A stretch of DNA of 64,000 nucleotides from Jiulongibacter sediminis (lineage in GTDB: Bacteria; Bacteroidota; Bacteroidia; Cytophagales; Spirosomataceae), in contig NZ_LGTQ01000013.1 of NCBI RefSeq assembly GCF_001306455.1, positions 248,001-312,000 on the forward strand, read 5' to 3'. The translations under genes and the position numbers were made by a program. Below, piece after piece: positions 49,600-57,310 of the stretch (positions within the stretch are counted from its first letter, which is position 1; each line of letters opens with the position of its first letter). The notes beneath the pieces are model-generated. The model was not told the origin of the DNA. It searched no databases and saw only the letters and a list, made by a program, of their open reading frames with translations.

Positions 49600-50610
49600 T
49601 CAAACCAATGCCCCCTCACTACAATTCTTACAAATCTCGACTTCTGAGCGGGATTTTATGAGAGCCTTACGGAAGTTTTGGTAAGGCTTGGAGTGCCAGA
49701 TTTCCTTAAAGGTATTTTGCTGTAATGAGCCCATTGGGTGTTCTGAGTCTTTGTCAAAACAGCAGGGTACAAGTGTGCCATCCCAGGTGATCACGCAGCT
49801 GTGCCACATTTTCCAGCAATGGTTTAATAGCTTGTTTTTGATGCTGTAGGTGCCGTCTTGATTGTCTTTATAACGGGAGTATTTGTCAATGGTGGGTATG
49901 AGTTCATTACCGTTCTCATACTCATAAATCTGGGCGGTTTTGAGTCGGACCTCATCTACCCCGTACTCTTCCGCTAATTTATATACGTCAGCAATTTGAT
50001 GCTCATTGGGTCTGACTACCAAAAATTGAAATATGGTATGAGGCGTTTTAGAATTAAGCCTCTTTTTGGCCTCAATCAGATTCTTTGTGCCTTCCAGAAC
50101 TTTGCTCAGTTGACCACCCACGCGGTACTGTTCATAAGTTTCCTGTGTTGTGCCATCAATCGAGATAATCATACGGTCAATACCACTTTTTACCGTTTTT
50201 TCGGCGATTTCAGGCGTAAGATAATGGGCATTGGTACTCGTGGCCGTGTAAATTTTTCGATCAGAGGCGTACTTAACCATTTTCAGGAAATCTTTATGGA
50301 GGTAGGGCTCGCCCTGAAAATAGAAGGTCAGATAAATCAAACTGTCCTGTAATTGATCAATGGTGCTTTCGTAAAGCTCTTTTTCGAGCATCCCTGTAGG
50401 CCGCGTAAACGAACGTAAACCACTTGGGCATTCCGGACAGCGGAGATTACAGCTGGTGGTTGGCTCAAAACCAACAGCCAGCGGAAGCCCTTTGATGGTT
50501 GGTTTTCCTGTCAATTTTGAAAAACCATATGATCCCAGAATCTGCAGGGCATTCCGAACCCTTTTTAAGGTCAGTTTACTCGCAAAATTCAGATGATCTT
50601 TGATCTGCAT
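49600..50610 (-). CDS. radical SAM/SPASM-domain protein
   Basis: A 336-residue enzyme. The cluster motif CNLRCPEC places Cys54, Cys58 and Cys61 (CX3CX2C) at the start of the barrel, followed by FYFQGEPYLHKDFLKMVKYA (glycine-glutamate SAM motif) and later strands up to about 230. A SPASM-type auxiliary Cys region follows in the last third (NHCWKMWHSCVITWDGTLVP then CCFDKDSEH and ICKNC), likely for extra iron-sulfur clusters. The substrate is unknown; SPASM enzymes modify peptides or sugars. It is the last gene of an operon after the M1 aminopeptidase, 3 bases apart. No small precursor peptide gene is next to it, which argues against a RiPP cluster. Confidence 0.9.
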   Translation of the reverse strand: MQIKDHLNFASKLTLKRVRNALQILGSYGFSKLTGKPTIKGLPLAVGFEPTTSCNLRCPECPSGLRSFTRPTGMLEKELYESTIDQLQDSLIYLTFYFQGEPYLHKDFLKMVKYASDRKIYTATSTNAHYLTPEIAEKTVKSGIDRMIISIDGTTQETYEQYRVGGQLSKVLEGTKNLIEAKKRLNSKTPHTIFQFLVVRPNEHQIADVYKLAEEYGVDEVRLKTAQIYEYENGNELIPTIDKYSRYKDNQDGTYSIKNKLLNHCWKMWHSCVITWDGTLVPCCFDKDSEHPMGSLQQNTFKEIWHSKPYQNFRKALIKSRSEVEICKNCSEGALV

Positions 50611-50613
50611 AAA

Positions 50614-53082
50614 TTAATCGACAGGTATTTGCTGATACATTTCTTTCAGCTGTTCGTTAGTTTCAGTAGCAATTACCTCTTTCAAGGCCTCTAACGCCTG
50701 AGGGTGCTCCGTCAGCAATAAAAGGGCCTGTGTTGCGGCATAGCGTCCTATCCAGTTCGTCTCATTCATAGCAATCCTTTTCAGGAATGGGATGCTTCTC
50801 CATTGTGTTTCCACCGGGGCTCTGACCAGATAACTTCCCAGCACACCCATGGTTTGATAAAGTTCAGAACCCGATAGCTTTGACATTCGGTCTTCAAACC
50901 ATTGATAGTCTTCTGGTTGAGCCTTAGCCGCTTTATGATTGGCTACGGCTACGAAAATATTCACATCCTTGATGTCTTCCATCATATGTGTCAGGGAATC
51001 GGCATCAGGAGGGTTGCTGATCAATATAGCCTCCAGAGCGGCTGCCCTTACGGCATAGGAAGTGTCAGCCAGCGATTTTCTGAACAACAGATCATTTTGA
51101 GGATTAAGGAAATTCTTCATCGCTAAAATAGCAGCCGAACGCACATTCGATTTATCGTCGGTTCTAATGACTGATTGAAGTCTTCTTTCAACTTTCAGAA
51201 AATCATCGCCGTCATAGTCAAAAAACTTGTGAACGGCCATTTCTCTGATTTTCCAAAAAGGGTCTGTCAGCATTTCAATAGCCAGCTCACGTCTTTTTTC
51301 GTCAAACATGGCATTGAGTGACAATTCGCCTTCAAGGTTTTCTGAATCACTCAAAAAATTGAAAGCTTTCGCTCTCGCAATAGCTCCTTTTGAATGCCTG
51401 CTTTGAGCAAATAATTCTTCTTCGGTTTGTTCCTGATCTATAACACCCAGAAAATCGGAGAAAGGGTCTGCTGCAACAAAAAGCGGTTGTTCGGAAAGAC
51501 TAAAACTGAAGACTTCGAGGTTTTGATCAATTTCAAGCTCCTCAATCCGGGTTCCATTTTCAGTACCAATTTCAATTTTGAGCGGAAAACGGTAAATCTG
51601 ATTGTTAACAGAGTCAGTTTGTTGAAAGATCTCAATTTTCAGTTGCTCATTCTCATAGGAATGCGAAATGTTCAATCTTGGGTGTCCTGCATTCAGGAAC
51701 CATTGGTCAAAAAGCCAGTTGAGATCGCGACCAGTGACTTCTTCAAAAGCCATTCGAAGATTGTGTATTTCAGTGTTTTTCAGCTTATTTTCTTTAAGAT
51801 AAACTTCAAGAGCTTTGAAAAACGCCTTATCACCGACCTCCTGACGAATCATGTGCAGGATACGCCCACCTTTGGCGTAGGAATGGCTGTCAAACATTTC
51901 CTCCTTATCTTCATAACCATATCGGATAACAGGCACCTGTTTGCTGTCGGATTCGTCGAGATATTGATTGAGCTCCGTAAAATTAAGCCACTCGCCTTCG
52001 GCTTTTCCATAAAAATGTGACGCCCATAAGTATTCAGAATAATTAGCGAAAGCCTCATTAAGGCTCAAATTGGCCCAACTTTCGGCTGTTACATAATCGC
52101 CAAACCAATGATGAAAAAGCTCATGAGCTATCACCCCATCATCATTACCATCGATTAGTTGATGTCCGTTTTTCTGAACGGAGCTTCCATGAACTGTTGC
52201 TGTGGTATTCTCCATGGCACCGCTTACATAGTCTCTTACCGCTATCTGAGCATATTTTGACCAGGGATATTTAATATTTAGCAAATCTTCAAAATACCGG
52301 ATCATTGCCGGTGTTCTGCCAAAAATGGCCTGAGCACTTTCCTCAAATTCCGGTTCCACATAATAGCTGACCTCAAAGTCTTTGAATTCGGGATCGGTAA
52401 CTTTTGCGAAATCACCTGCGGCAATCATCGTCAGATAAACGGAGTGTGGGATGTTCTGCTTCCAAACATCTGTTCTGGTTTCATCCTCATTGTCTTTTGA
52501 ACTGACGAGAAGACCATTGGAAAGTGTCTTATATACTTTGGGAACGGTAAGATGTATCTCTTGCGTGTGTTTTTGGTTCGGGCTGTCAAGTGTTGGAAAC
52601 CAGCAGCTATTATACTCAGTTTCACCTTCCGTCCATATTTGCTGTGGCCGTGAATTACTTTGATTGATGAAATAAAGCCCTTTGTAAGTGCTGTTTTTTA
52701 ATGGTTCTATTTCCTGAAGCTTATCTGGTCTGGCAGTGTATTCGATGATAACCTGAACGGTATCCGTTCTGGTGTAGGAGCGGTCAAGGTGGATATTGAG
52801 CTTTAATTTATCATATTCAAACCGAGCCTGCTGATCATTGAGTCCCACGGAATGAATTTGAAATCCTTTAGCATCCAGAATAAGCTGATCCTGAGGATAA
52901 AACCAGGGCCTGAGCTGTAAAATAGCTCTGCCTTCCATTTCATTTCGTGTCCAGTCGGGTTTAAGGTGGAGCTCAGTATGAATCAGGTCAAAAAGCTTGG
53001 TTTCTGAAGGATTATAGTTTTGCTGAGCTAAGACAATTTGCCCCCCAAAAAAGAGCAGGAAGATGGTGTAGAATTTCTTCAT
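50614..53082 (-). CDS. M1-family aminopeptidase
   Basis: An 822-residue exported zinc aminopeptidase (signal peptide about residues 1-19, ending IVLAQ). The N-terminal beta domain (about 20-200) is followed by the catalytic domain with the substrate motif GAMENTTAT near 292-300, zinc motif HELFHH (His320, Glu321, His324) and the third ligand Glu343 (NEAFANYSE), and a catalytic Tyr expected near 405. The C-terminal 270 residues are helical HEAT-like repeats (RSAAILAMKNF, DTSYAVRAAALEAIL). It removes N-terminal residues from peptides in the periplasm. It lies 2 bases downstream of the small exported gene and 3 bases upstream of the radical SAM gene; the five-gene set looks like one operon from rbfA onward. 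Confidence 0.94.
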   Translation of the reverse strand: MKKFYTIFLLFFGGQIVLAQQNYNPSETKLFDLIHTELHLKPDWTRNEMEGRAILQLRPWFYPQDQLILDAKGFQIHSVGLNDQQARFEYDKLKLNIHLDRSYTRTDTVQVIIEYTARPDKLQEIEPLKNSTYKGLYFINQSNSRPQQIWTEGETEYNSCWFPTLDSPNQKHTQEIHLTVPKVYKTLSNGLLVSSKDNEDETRTDVWKQNIPHSVYLTMIAAGDFAKVTDPEFKDFEVSYYVEPEFEESAQAIFGRTPAMIRYFEDLLNIKYPWSKYAQIAVRDYVSGAMENTTATVHGSSVQKNGHQLIDGNDDGVIAHELFHHWFGDYVTAESWANLSLNEAFANYSEYLWASHFYGKAEGEWLNFTELNQYLDESDSKQVPVIRYGYEDKEEMFDSHSYAKGGRILHMIRQEVGDKAFFKALEVYLKENKLKNTEIHNLRMAFEEVTGRDLNWLFDQWFLNAGHPRLNISHSYENEQLKIEIFQQTDSVNNQIYRFPLKIEIGTENGTRIEELEIDQNLEVFSFSLSEQPLFVAADPFSDFLGVIDQEQTEEELFAQSRHSKGAIARAKAFNFLSDSENLEGELSLNAMFDEKRRELAIEMLTDPFWKIREMAVHKFFDYDGDDFLKVERRLQSVIRTDDKSNVRSAAILAMKNFLNPQNDLLFRKSLADTSYAVRAAALEAILISNPPDADSLTHMMEDIKDVNIFVAVANHKAAKAQPEDYQWFEDRMSKLSGSELYQTMGVLGSYLVRAPVETQWRSIPFLKRIAMNETNWIGRYAATQALLLLTEHPQALEALKEVIATETNEQLKEMYQQIPVD

Positions 53083-53083
53083 C

Positions 53084-53566
53084 TTAACGAGATTTTTTCA
53101 GGTCATTGAAGAAGTACTCTTTCAATAATGTTAAACGATATCCATAAGATTCATCTTCATCAAGAAGGCTCACTTTATAGACTCTTTTGAAAACAAAATC
53201 GTCAAGACTGGCATAACCTCCTTTGATTTGTAAGGTCAAGGTCAGATCGCCCGGGTTGTAGCTCCAGTTAGATTGTTCTACATCCATATCCAGAAAATCA
53301 ACGCCTGCACAGGCAAAGATTTCTGAACTGCTTTGATAATCATAATCAATGGTGCCGTTGGGTAAAAATTTCCAGATCATCGTATTTAGATCAACCTTGT
53401 CTTTGGTGTAGTTGATAAACTCAATGTTACCCCGTTCAATTTTCGGAGTTCTCAAAATCCAGTTTTGAGAGTCATCCAGCAATTGAAGAAACTTTGAGGC
53501 CGGTTCCTGTGAAAAAGCATTGGTACAGGCCAAAAAAATAAAGGCAAGAATGGAGTTCCTGATCAT
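53084..53566 (-). CDS. exported protein of unknown function
   Basis: A 160-residue exported protein with a signal peptide (about residues 1-19, ending TNAFSQ). The rest is beta-rich (LQLLDDSQNWILRTPKIERG, DLTLTLQIKGGYASLDDFVF), a pattern of lipocalin-like secreted proteins. I recognise no family or catalytic residue. Its start overlaps the permease stop by 4 bases (ATGA) and it ends 1 base before the aminopeptidase start, so it is certainly in the rbfA-permease-peptidase operon. A role in envelope or peptide handling is only inferred from neighbours. Confidence 0.7.
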   Translation of the reverse strand: MIRNSILAFIFLACTNAFSQEPASKFLQLLDDSQNWILRTPKIERGNIEFINYTKDKVDLNTMIWKFLPNGTIDYDYQSSSEIFACAGVDFLDMDVEQSNWSYNPGDLTLTLQIKGGYASLDDFVFKRVYKVSLLDEDESYGYRLTLLKEYFFNDLKKSR

Positions 53567-54777
53567 TGATTATTCATAAATTTTACTGCTTTGCTGGCCG
53601 GAAACCATGAAGCCAGAAAAGCGATAGTGACGATCCCGATGAGTGACAAAATAACATCAGATGCCTTCAAAAGCACTGGATAGGCATCAACAATGGCAAA
53701 CTGCATGCCCATAGAAAGCCAGCCGTACTGCATTTGACTCCAGCAAACACCCACGCCGATAATCAGGCCGAGCAGAGCTCCTGTGAGAGAAATGATGCCT
53801 CCTTCCGCAACAAAAATCTGACGAACCAAACTTTTCTCAGCACCTAAGGCGGATAGTGTTTGAATATCATCTTTTTTGTCAAGTACAAGCATGCTCAGGG
53901 CAAAGTAAATATTAAAACTGGCAATGCCAATAATGAACAAAAGGGCCAGAAAAATGAAGAGCTTCTCAATTTTAATGGCCCGGTAAAGAGCTTCATTTTG
54001 CTCATCTCTGTCCTTAACCAAATAGCTAGCTCCAAGAATCTCTTTTAATTTTGTCTTGATCTCCTTGGTCTTTGTTTCATCACTGAGTCTGATTTCTAAA
54101 CTCGTTCGCTGATTATATAGTTCTGTCAGCTTTTCCATCTCTTTGAGCGGAATGTAAACAAGATTATCATACTGCTGTTCCAGAATGAAAGCTCCTGAAA
54201 CAGGCAGATAAAGCCGGTTGATATTATCCTCGGGATTTAGAGCATTTAGCTTTTGATTTCGCGGATACCAGAGCTGTAGCGGTCGCAGATAATTAAAGCT
54301 TTGCAAATTAAGGGTTTGGTAAACCCCACCACCTACAAAAGCAAAACTCTCATCTCCTTCAGAAATGACCAGTTCTCCATCAAATTTGTTATTTTCCAGT
54401 GGGTTATTAATCTGGAAAGTGCTGTCTACCCCTTTTACATCTACAATGATTTGCTGATCCTCACGGCGGGCGAGGGCGTTATCTTCAATGACCTCGGTGA
54501 TGACCGAAATACCACTGATCTGCCTCATGTTGTCAAGATTGAGGGAGTCAAGTGGGAAAGTCTTTCCACTGGCCGGAGTTACTTTAATATCCGGGTCAGA
54601 ACTCTTAAAAATGGTTCGGTTCAGGTCTTCCAGGCCATTGAAGACAGAAAGTACGATGATGAGAGCAGCAGTACCCACACAAACTCCCAGCATAGAAATT
54701 ATGGAGATAAAATGAATAAAACCTCTCTTTTTGCCTGAGAAAAAGTACTTTTTAGCAATGTGAAAGGATAAATTCAT
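53563..54777 (-). CDS. LolC/E-like FtsX-type ABC transporter permease
   Basis: A 404-residue inner-membrane permease with four membrane helices: one near residue 20-43 (FIHFISIISMLGVCVGTAAL), a large periplasmic loop (MacB_PCD-like, about 45-265) and three near 275-295 (IFLALLFIIGIASFNIYFAL), 328-350 and 370-390. Order and loop size are typical of LolC/LolE permeases that move lipoproteins toward the outer membrane or of related FtsX-like transporters. The ATPase partner is not next to it, as is common for this phylum. It begins 9 bases after rbfA and overlaps the following small exported protein gene. Confidence 0.88.
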   Translation of the reverse strand: MNLSFHIAKKYFFSGKKRGFIHFISIISMLGVCVGTAALIIVLSVFNGLEDLNRTIFKSSDPDIKVTPASGKTFPLDSLNLDNMRQISGISVITEVIEDNALARREDQQIIVDVKGVDSTFQINNPLENNKFDGELVISEGDESFAFVGGGVYQTLNLQSFNYLRPLQLWYPRNQKLNALNPEDNINRLYLPVSGAFILEQQYDNLVYIPLKEMEKLTELYNQRTSLEIRLSDETKTKEIKTKLKEILGASYLVKDRDEQNEALYRAIKIEKLFIFLALLFIIGIASFNIYFALSMLVLDKKDDIQTLSALGAEKSLVRQIFVAEGGIISLTGALLGLIIGVGVCWSQMQYGWLSMGMQFAIVDAYPVLLKASDVILSLIGIVTIAFLASWFPASKAVKFMNNQ

Positions 54778-54785
54778 GAAAACCT

Positions 54786-55181
54786 TTAGCGGGTGTAAGT
54801 GTCGTCCTCTTCGTCGTCAGCGTCAGGTGCAGACGGAATATCAAGCTTATCAAAAAGCTCGTTCATTCGCTGAGCATATTCGGCTGAATCGTCAAGGTAA
54901 AATTGAAAATGGGGGACAATCCTGAACTGGTTCCTAACTCTGTGCCCAAAGATGCCTCTGATTTTCTTGGTTTGCTCTCTGATTTTTTCAAGAAGAGCTT
55001 CTTTATCATCGACCATCAGGAAACTTAAATAGACTCGGGCGATGGCCAGATCAGGTGAAACTTTCACATCTGTAATGGTGATGAAGGCGTTGTCAAAAGC
55101 CAGTTTAAAGTCCTTCTGAAATATTTCTCCAAGGTCCTTTTGAATCTGTCTTGAAACTTGTTTTTGCCTTTTATTTTCCAT
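54786..55181 (-). CDS. rbfA: 30S ribosome-binding factor
   Basis: A 131-residue protein of the RbfA family, which binds the 30S subunit and helps late maturation of 16S rRNA, needed in the cold. It has the KH-like fold (ENKRQKQVSRQIQKDLGEIF at the N-terminus; FITITDVKVSPDLAIARVYL near 33-52, a hallmark) and the late FRIVPHFQFYLDDSAEYAQR near 92-111. The C-terminal tail is acidic (DADDEEDD), an extension seen in Bacteroidota. First gene of the operon; a -7 element at 55242-55249 drives it, in back-to-back arrangement with the promoter of the gene at 55285. Confidence 0.94.
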   Translation of the reverse strand: MENKRQKQVSRQIQKDLGEIFQKDFKLAFDNAFITITDVKVSPDLAIARVYLSFLMVDDKEALLEKIREQTKKIRGIFGHRVRNQFRIVPHFQFYLDDSAEYAQRMNELFDKLDIPSAPDADDEEDDTYTR

Positions 55182-55224
55182 TCTTCTTTACCTGGTCTAT
55201 CAGGCTGCAAATATCTTGGTTTAT

Positions 55225-55257
55225 TTTGGTTAATCGGTTGTCAAAAGTATAATTTTG
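55225..55257 (+). promoter_or_regulatory. promoter for the multi-pass membrane protein
   Basis: TTTG (55225-55228), 21-base spacer, TAATTTTG (55250-55257): a near-perfect match to the Bacteroidota consensus. Predicted start near 55261, leaving a leader of about 24 bases before the TTG start at 55285. Confidence 0.7.
55242..55249 (-). promoter_or_regulatory. -7 promoter element for rbfA
   Basis: Minus-strand TACTTTTG matches TAnnTTTG; the start would be near 55238, 57 bases before the rbfA ATG. It touches the plus-strand -7 element directly, so the string CAAAAGTATAATTTTG holds both elements back to back. A weak -33 (TTTA, 20-base spacer) lies in the transcribed part of the other gene. Confidence 0.55.
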
Positions 55258-55284
55258 CCTTCTGAAACTTAAATTAAGCTCCTT

Positions 55285-56694
55285 TTGATAACGCTTTTCA
55301 GGGTCAATACGTATTTCCATGTTTTCTCTATTCTGGTGGTATTGCTTCTGCTGAAAGTCCCTTTCATTTCTATGGGTTTGCCTACACTTCAGCCTGAGCT
55401 GGAATGGCTGCTGGTAGGAGAGCGGTTGAACGAGGGAAAAAGCCTTTACAGTGATATCTGGACAAAGACCGGCCCGCTTACCGCCTATGTTTATGGTTTC
55501 GTTTACTGGCTTTTTGGTCGGGATCAAACATATTATGAGCTTTTTGCTCTGGTACTGGCCTACTTCCAGTCGCTGTATTTTGCTTATTTGATCAATAGCA
55601 ACAGAGTAATTATCGAGCGTAATTACCTTCCGGCACTCATGTATGCGGTAGTCATTTCGCTTTCTTTTGACCTTTCAAAACTTACCCCTGCTTTAATGGC
55701 TAATACATTTCTTTTAATGGCCATCAATAGCATTTTTAAACATATTGATAAGGCCGGGGAGTCTTCGGAACATGTTTTTGAAGTCGGCCTAATGATTGGT
55801 ATTGGTTCTCTGTTTTTATATAGTTTCCCTGCATTTTTCTTCTGGGCTATTTTAAGCCTTATTATGTTCTCGCCTTTTAAGGGGAATCAGGTCTTTCTGA
55901 TGTTGCTAGGTTTTGTTCTACCTCTTTTTGTGGCGGTTTTGTTCTTTTATTTTAACGGTACTTTTAATGAGTTTTATCATCAGTGGATTCTCCAGTTTTC
56001 AAGGTTAGTTCCTTTGGTTGGCAGCGAAATTGTTGGTGTAATTGTTATCTTCCTTTTACCAACTGTTTTTGCGATACTCGGAAGCTTGAGGGTACTTAAT
56101 AATGTTCGTTATTCCAGTTTTCAAAACAGGAAACATCAAATTTTGATTCTTCTGGGTGTATTCGCTTTGCTCCCGTATTTCCTTTCAAAACCTCACGGGA
56201 CTTACCATTTGATCGGATTAGCTCCTTTTCTGGCCTTTTACCTAACGGGCTGGTTTATTTTTGCCCGGGGGGCGTATTTGGCGGAAGTAGTTTTTCTGGT
56301 TTTTCTGGCATTTGTGATGTTGATCAAAAGACAGGGTTTGAGCCCTTTGATCGGCAACGGACTGCAGCATTTGACAGAGCTTCGTGTTAATACTGGTTCC
56401 TCAAAAAGCTATGTTGAGGGTAAAAGGATTTTGGTAACAGGTGATACGAATGATGATTATTTCACGGCGAAAGCAGGCTCACCTTTTGTAAACTGGGAGG
56501 TTTCAAAAGGCATTCTTCAACATCCGGATACCTATCAGAATCTTGCCCTTATCTACGAGACGTTTAAGGCAGAAAAGCCTGACTATATCATTGATAATGA
56601 ACAAGTGTTTCCTGAAATTTTTGATCGGATTCCCGAGCTTTCAGGTGCTTACGAACGGGTGGAAGGTACCCGTCACTTCAGGTTAAAAGATTAA
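55285..56694 (+). CDS. multi-pass inner-membrane protein, function unknown
   Basis: A 469-residue protein with about nine or ten hydrophobic segments (for example VVLLLLKVPFISMGLPTL near 18-35, LSLIMFSPF, LLGFVLPLFVAVLFFYF, LLPTVFAILGSL), and a hydrophilic C-terminal domain (about 380-469, GKRILVTGDTNDDYFTAKAG and RIPELSGAYERVEGTRHFRL). Segment order and the long N-terminal loop with WTKTGPLTAYVYGF resemble GT-C-type glycosyltransferase or O-antigen-polymerase-like membrane proteins, but no DXD pair in the first loop is clear, so I leave the function open. Start at TTG 55285, which fits the predicted transcript start at 55261 (no ATG nearby). Confidence 0.72.
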   Translation: MITLFRVNTYFHVFSILVVLLLLKVPFISMGLPTLQPELEWLLVGERLNEGKSLYSDIWTKTGPLTAYVYGFVYWLFGRDQTYYELFALVLAYFQSLYFAYLINSNRVIIERNYLPALMYAVVISLSFDLSKLTPALMANTFLLMAINSIFKHIDKAGESSEHVFEVGLMIGIGSLFLYSFPAFFFWAILSLIMFSPFKGNQVFLMLLGFVLPLFVAVLFFYFNGTFNEFYHQWILQFSRLVPLVGSEIVGVIVIFLLPTVFAILGSLRVLNNVRYSSFQNRKHQILILLGVFALLPYFLSKPHGTYHLIGLAPFLAFYLTGWFIFARGAYLAEVVFLVFLAFVMLIKRQGLSPLIGNGLQHLTELRVNTGSSKSYVEGKRILVTGDTNDDYFTAKAGSPFVNWEVSKGILQHPDTYQNLALIYETFKAEKPDYIIDNEQVFPEIFDRIPELSGAYERVEGTRHFRLKD

Positions 56695-57122
56695 GCACAT
56701 GCTATTTTACCAACTCTTCTTTGGTGACGGCCACCTTCAAACTCTGTCGTAATAAAGGTTTTGACAAACTGAAGTGCTGTTTCTTTTTCAATGAATCTAG
56801 CCGGCAAACAAATTACGTTAGCATTATTATGTAGCCTGATCAGTTTTACAATCTCTTCATCCCAAACAAGGCCAGCTCTGATGCCTTGGTGCTTATTGGC
56901 AGTCATACAAACTCCGTTTCCAGATCCGCAAATAAGGATACCAAACTCGTATTCTCCATTTTCAATAGCATTGCAAAGCGGGTGAACCGAATCAGGGTAA
57001 TCAAAAGATTCCTCTGAATACGGGCCGAAGTCAGCCGTTTCAAAATTCTGCTCCTGCAGCCAGTGCAAAATGTGTTTTTTATATTCGAATCCGGCGTGGT
57101 CGCCTCCAATTGCAATTTTCAT
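56691..57122 (-). CDS. rpiB: ribose-5-phosphate isomerase B
   Basis: A 143-residue cytoplasmic enzyme that interconverts ribose 5-phosphate and ribulose 5-phosphate. The N-terminal motif KIAIGGDHAGFEYK, the active Cys in ILICGSGNGVCMTANK near residue 65-80 and RLHNNANVICLPAR near 97-110 are the RpiB set. Its last four bases overlap the stop region of the convergent membrane-protein gene (56691-56694). A promoter at 57265-57295, a leader of about 140 bases with a 14-bp inverted repeat and a possible 8-codon ORF precede it. Confidence 0.95.
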   Translation of the reverse strand: MKIAIGGDHAGFEYKKHILHWLQEQNFETADFGPYSEESFDYPDSVHPLCNAIENGEYEFGILICGSGNGVCMTANKHQGIRAGLVWDEEIVKLIRLHNNANVICLPARFIEKETALQFVKTFITTEFEGGRHQRRVGKIACA

Positions 57123-57188
57123 CTGTTTATAATTTTTAAGTCATTGAGAATTAAATTCTTAAAAATTCTAAGACATTCAGGAATTCCC

Positions 57189-57237
57189 ACAAAATTTATT
57201 CATCACTTGGGTGCAATTAGTATTGAATAAATTTTGT
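57189..57237 (-). promoter_or_regulatory. 14-bp inverted repeat in the rpiB leader
   Basis: ACAAAATTTATTCA (57189-57202) and TGAATAAATTTTGT (57224-57237) are perfect inverted arms with a 21-base loop, in the transcribed leader 67-115 bases upstream of the ATG. A second small palindrome GAATT-A-AATTC lies near 57150. Either an RNA hairpin (attenuator, stability element) or a DNA operator. No T-run follows it, so it is not a normal terminator of the gene upstream. Confidence 0.5.
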
Positions 57238-57243
57238 ACTCAT
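57217..57243 (-). CDS. possible 8-codon leader ORF before rpiB
   Basis: On the minus strand ATG at 57243 reads MSTKFIQY and ends with TAA at 57217-57219. An AAGGAG string (57249-57254) sits 5 bases upstream, an excellent Shine-Dalgarno motif in a genome that seldom uses one. The reading frame runs through the right arm of the 14-bp inverted repeat, so translation could open the hairpin. Too short to prove. Confidence 0.35.
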   Translation of the reverse strand: MSTKFIQY

Positions 57244-57264
57244 TTCATCTCCTTAAATTTTGGG

Positions 57265-57295
57265 CAAAAGTACCACAGTTTTTTGAGGAGGTCAA
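57265..57295 (-). promoter_or_regulatory. promoter for rpiB
   Basis: Minus strand: TTG (57295-57293, ATTG for TTTG), a 20-base spacer, TACTTTTG (57272-57265). Predicted start near 57261. Confidence 0.6.
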
Positions 57296-57310
57296 TCAGA
57301 TTTTGATTTA

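Noticed and set aside
49600-50610. Ribosomal peptide (RiPP) cluster around the radical SAM/SPASM gene
   Set aside because: No small precursor ORF or transporter for one is found next to it; the neighbours are an aminopeptidase, an exported protein and an FtsX-type permease in the rbfA operon.
55171-55527. Minus-strand open frame of 118 codons overlapping the start of the membrane protein gene and the rbfA start
   Set aside because: It lies antisense to the well-supported multi-pass membrane protein, lacks any recognisable domain and runs through the divergent promoter region; the shared upstream of rbfA is better explained as promoter DNA.
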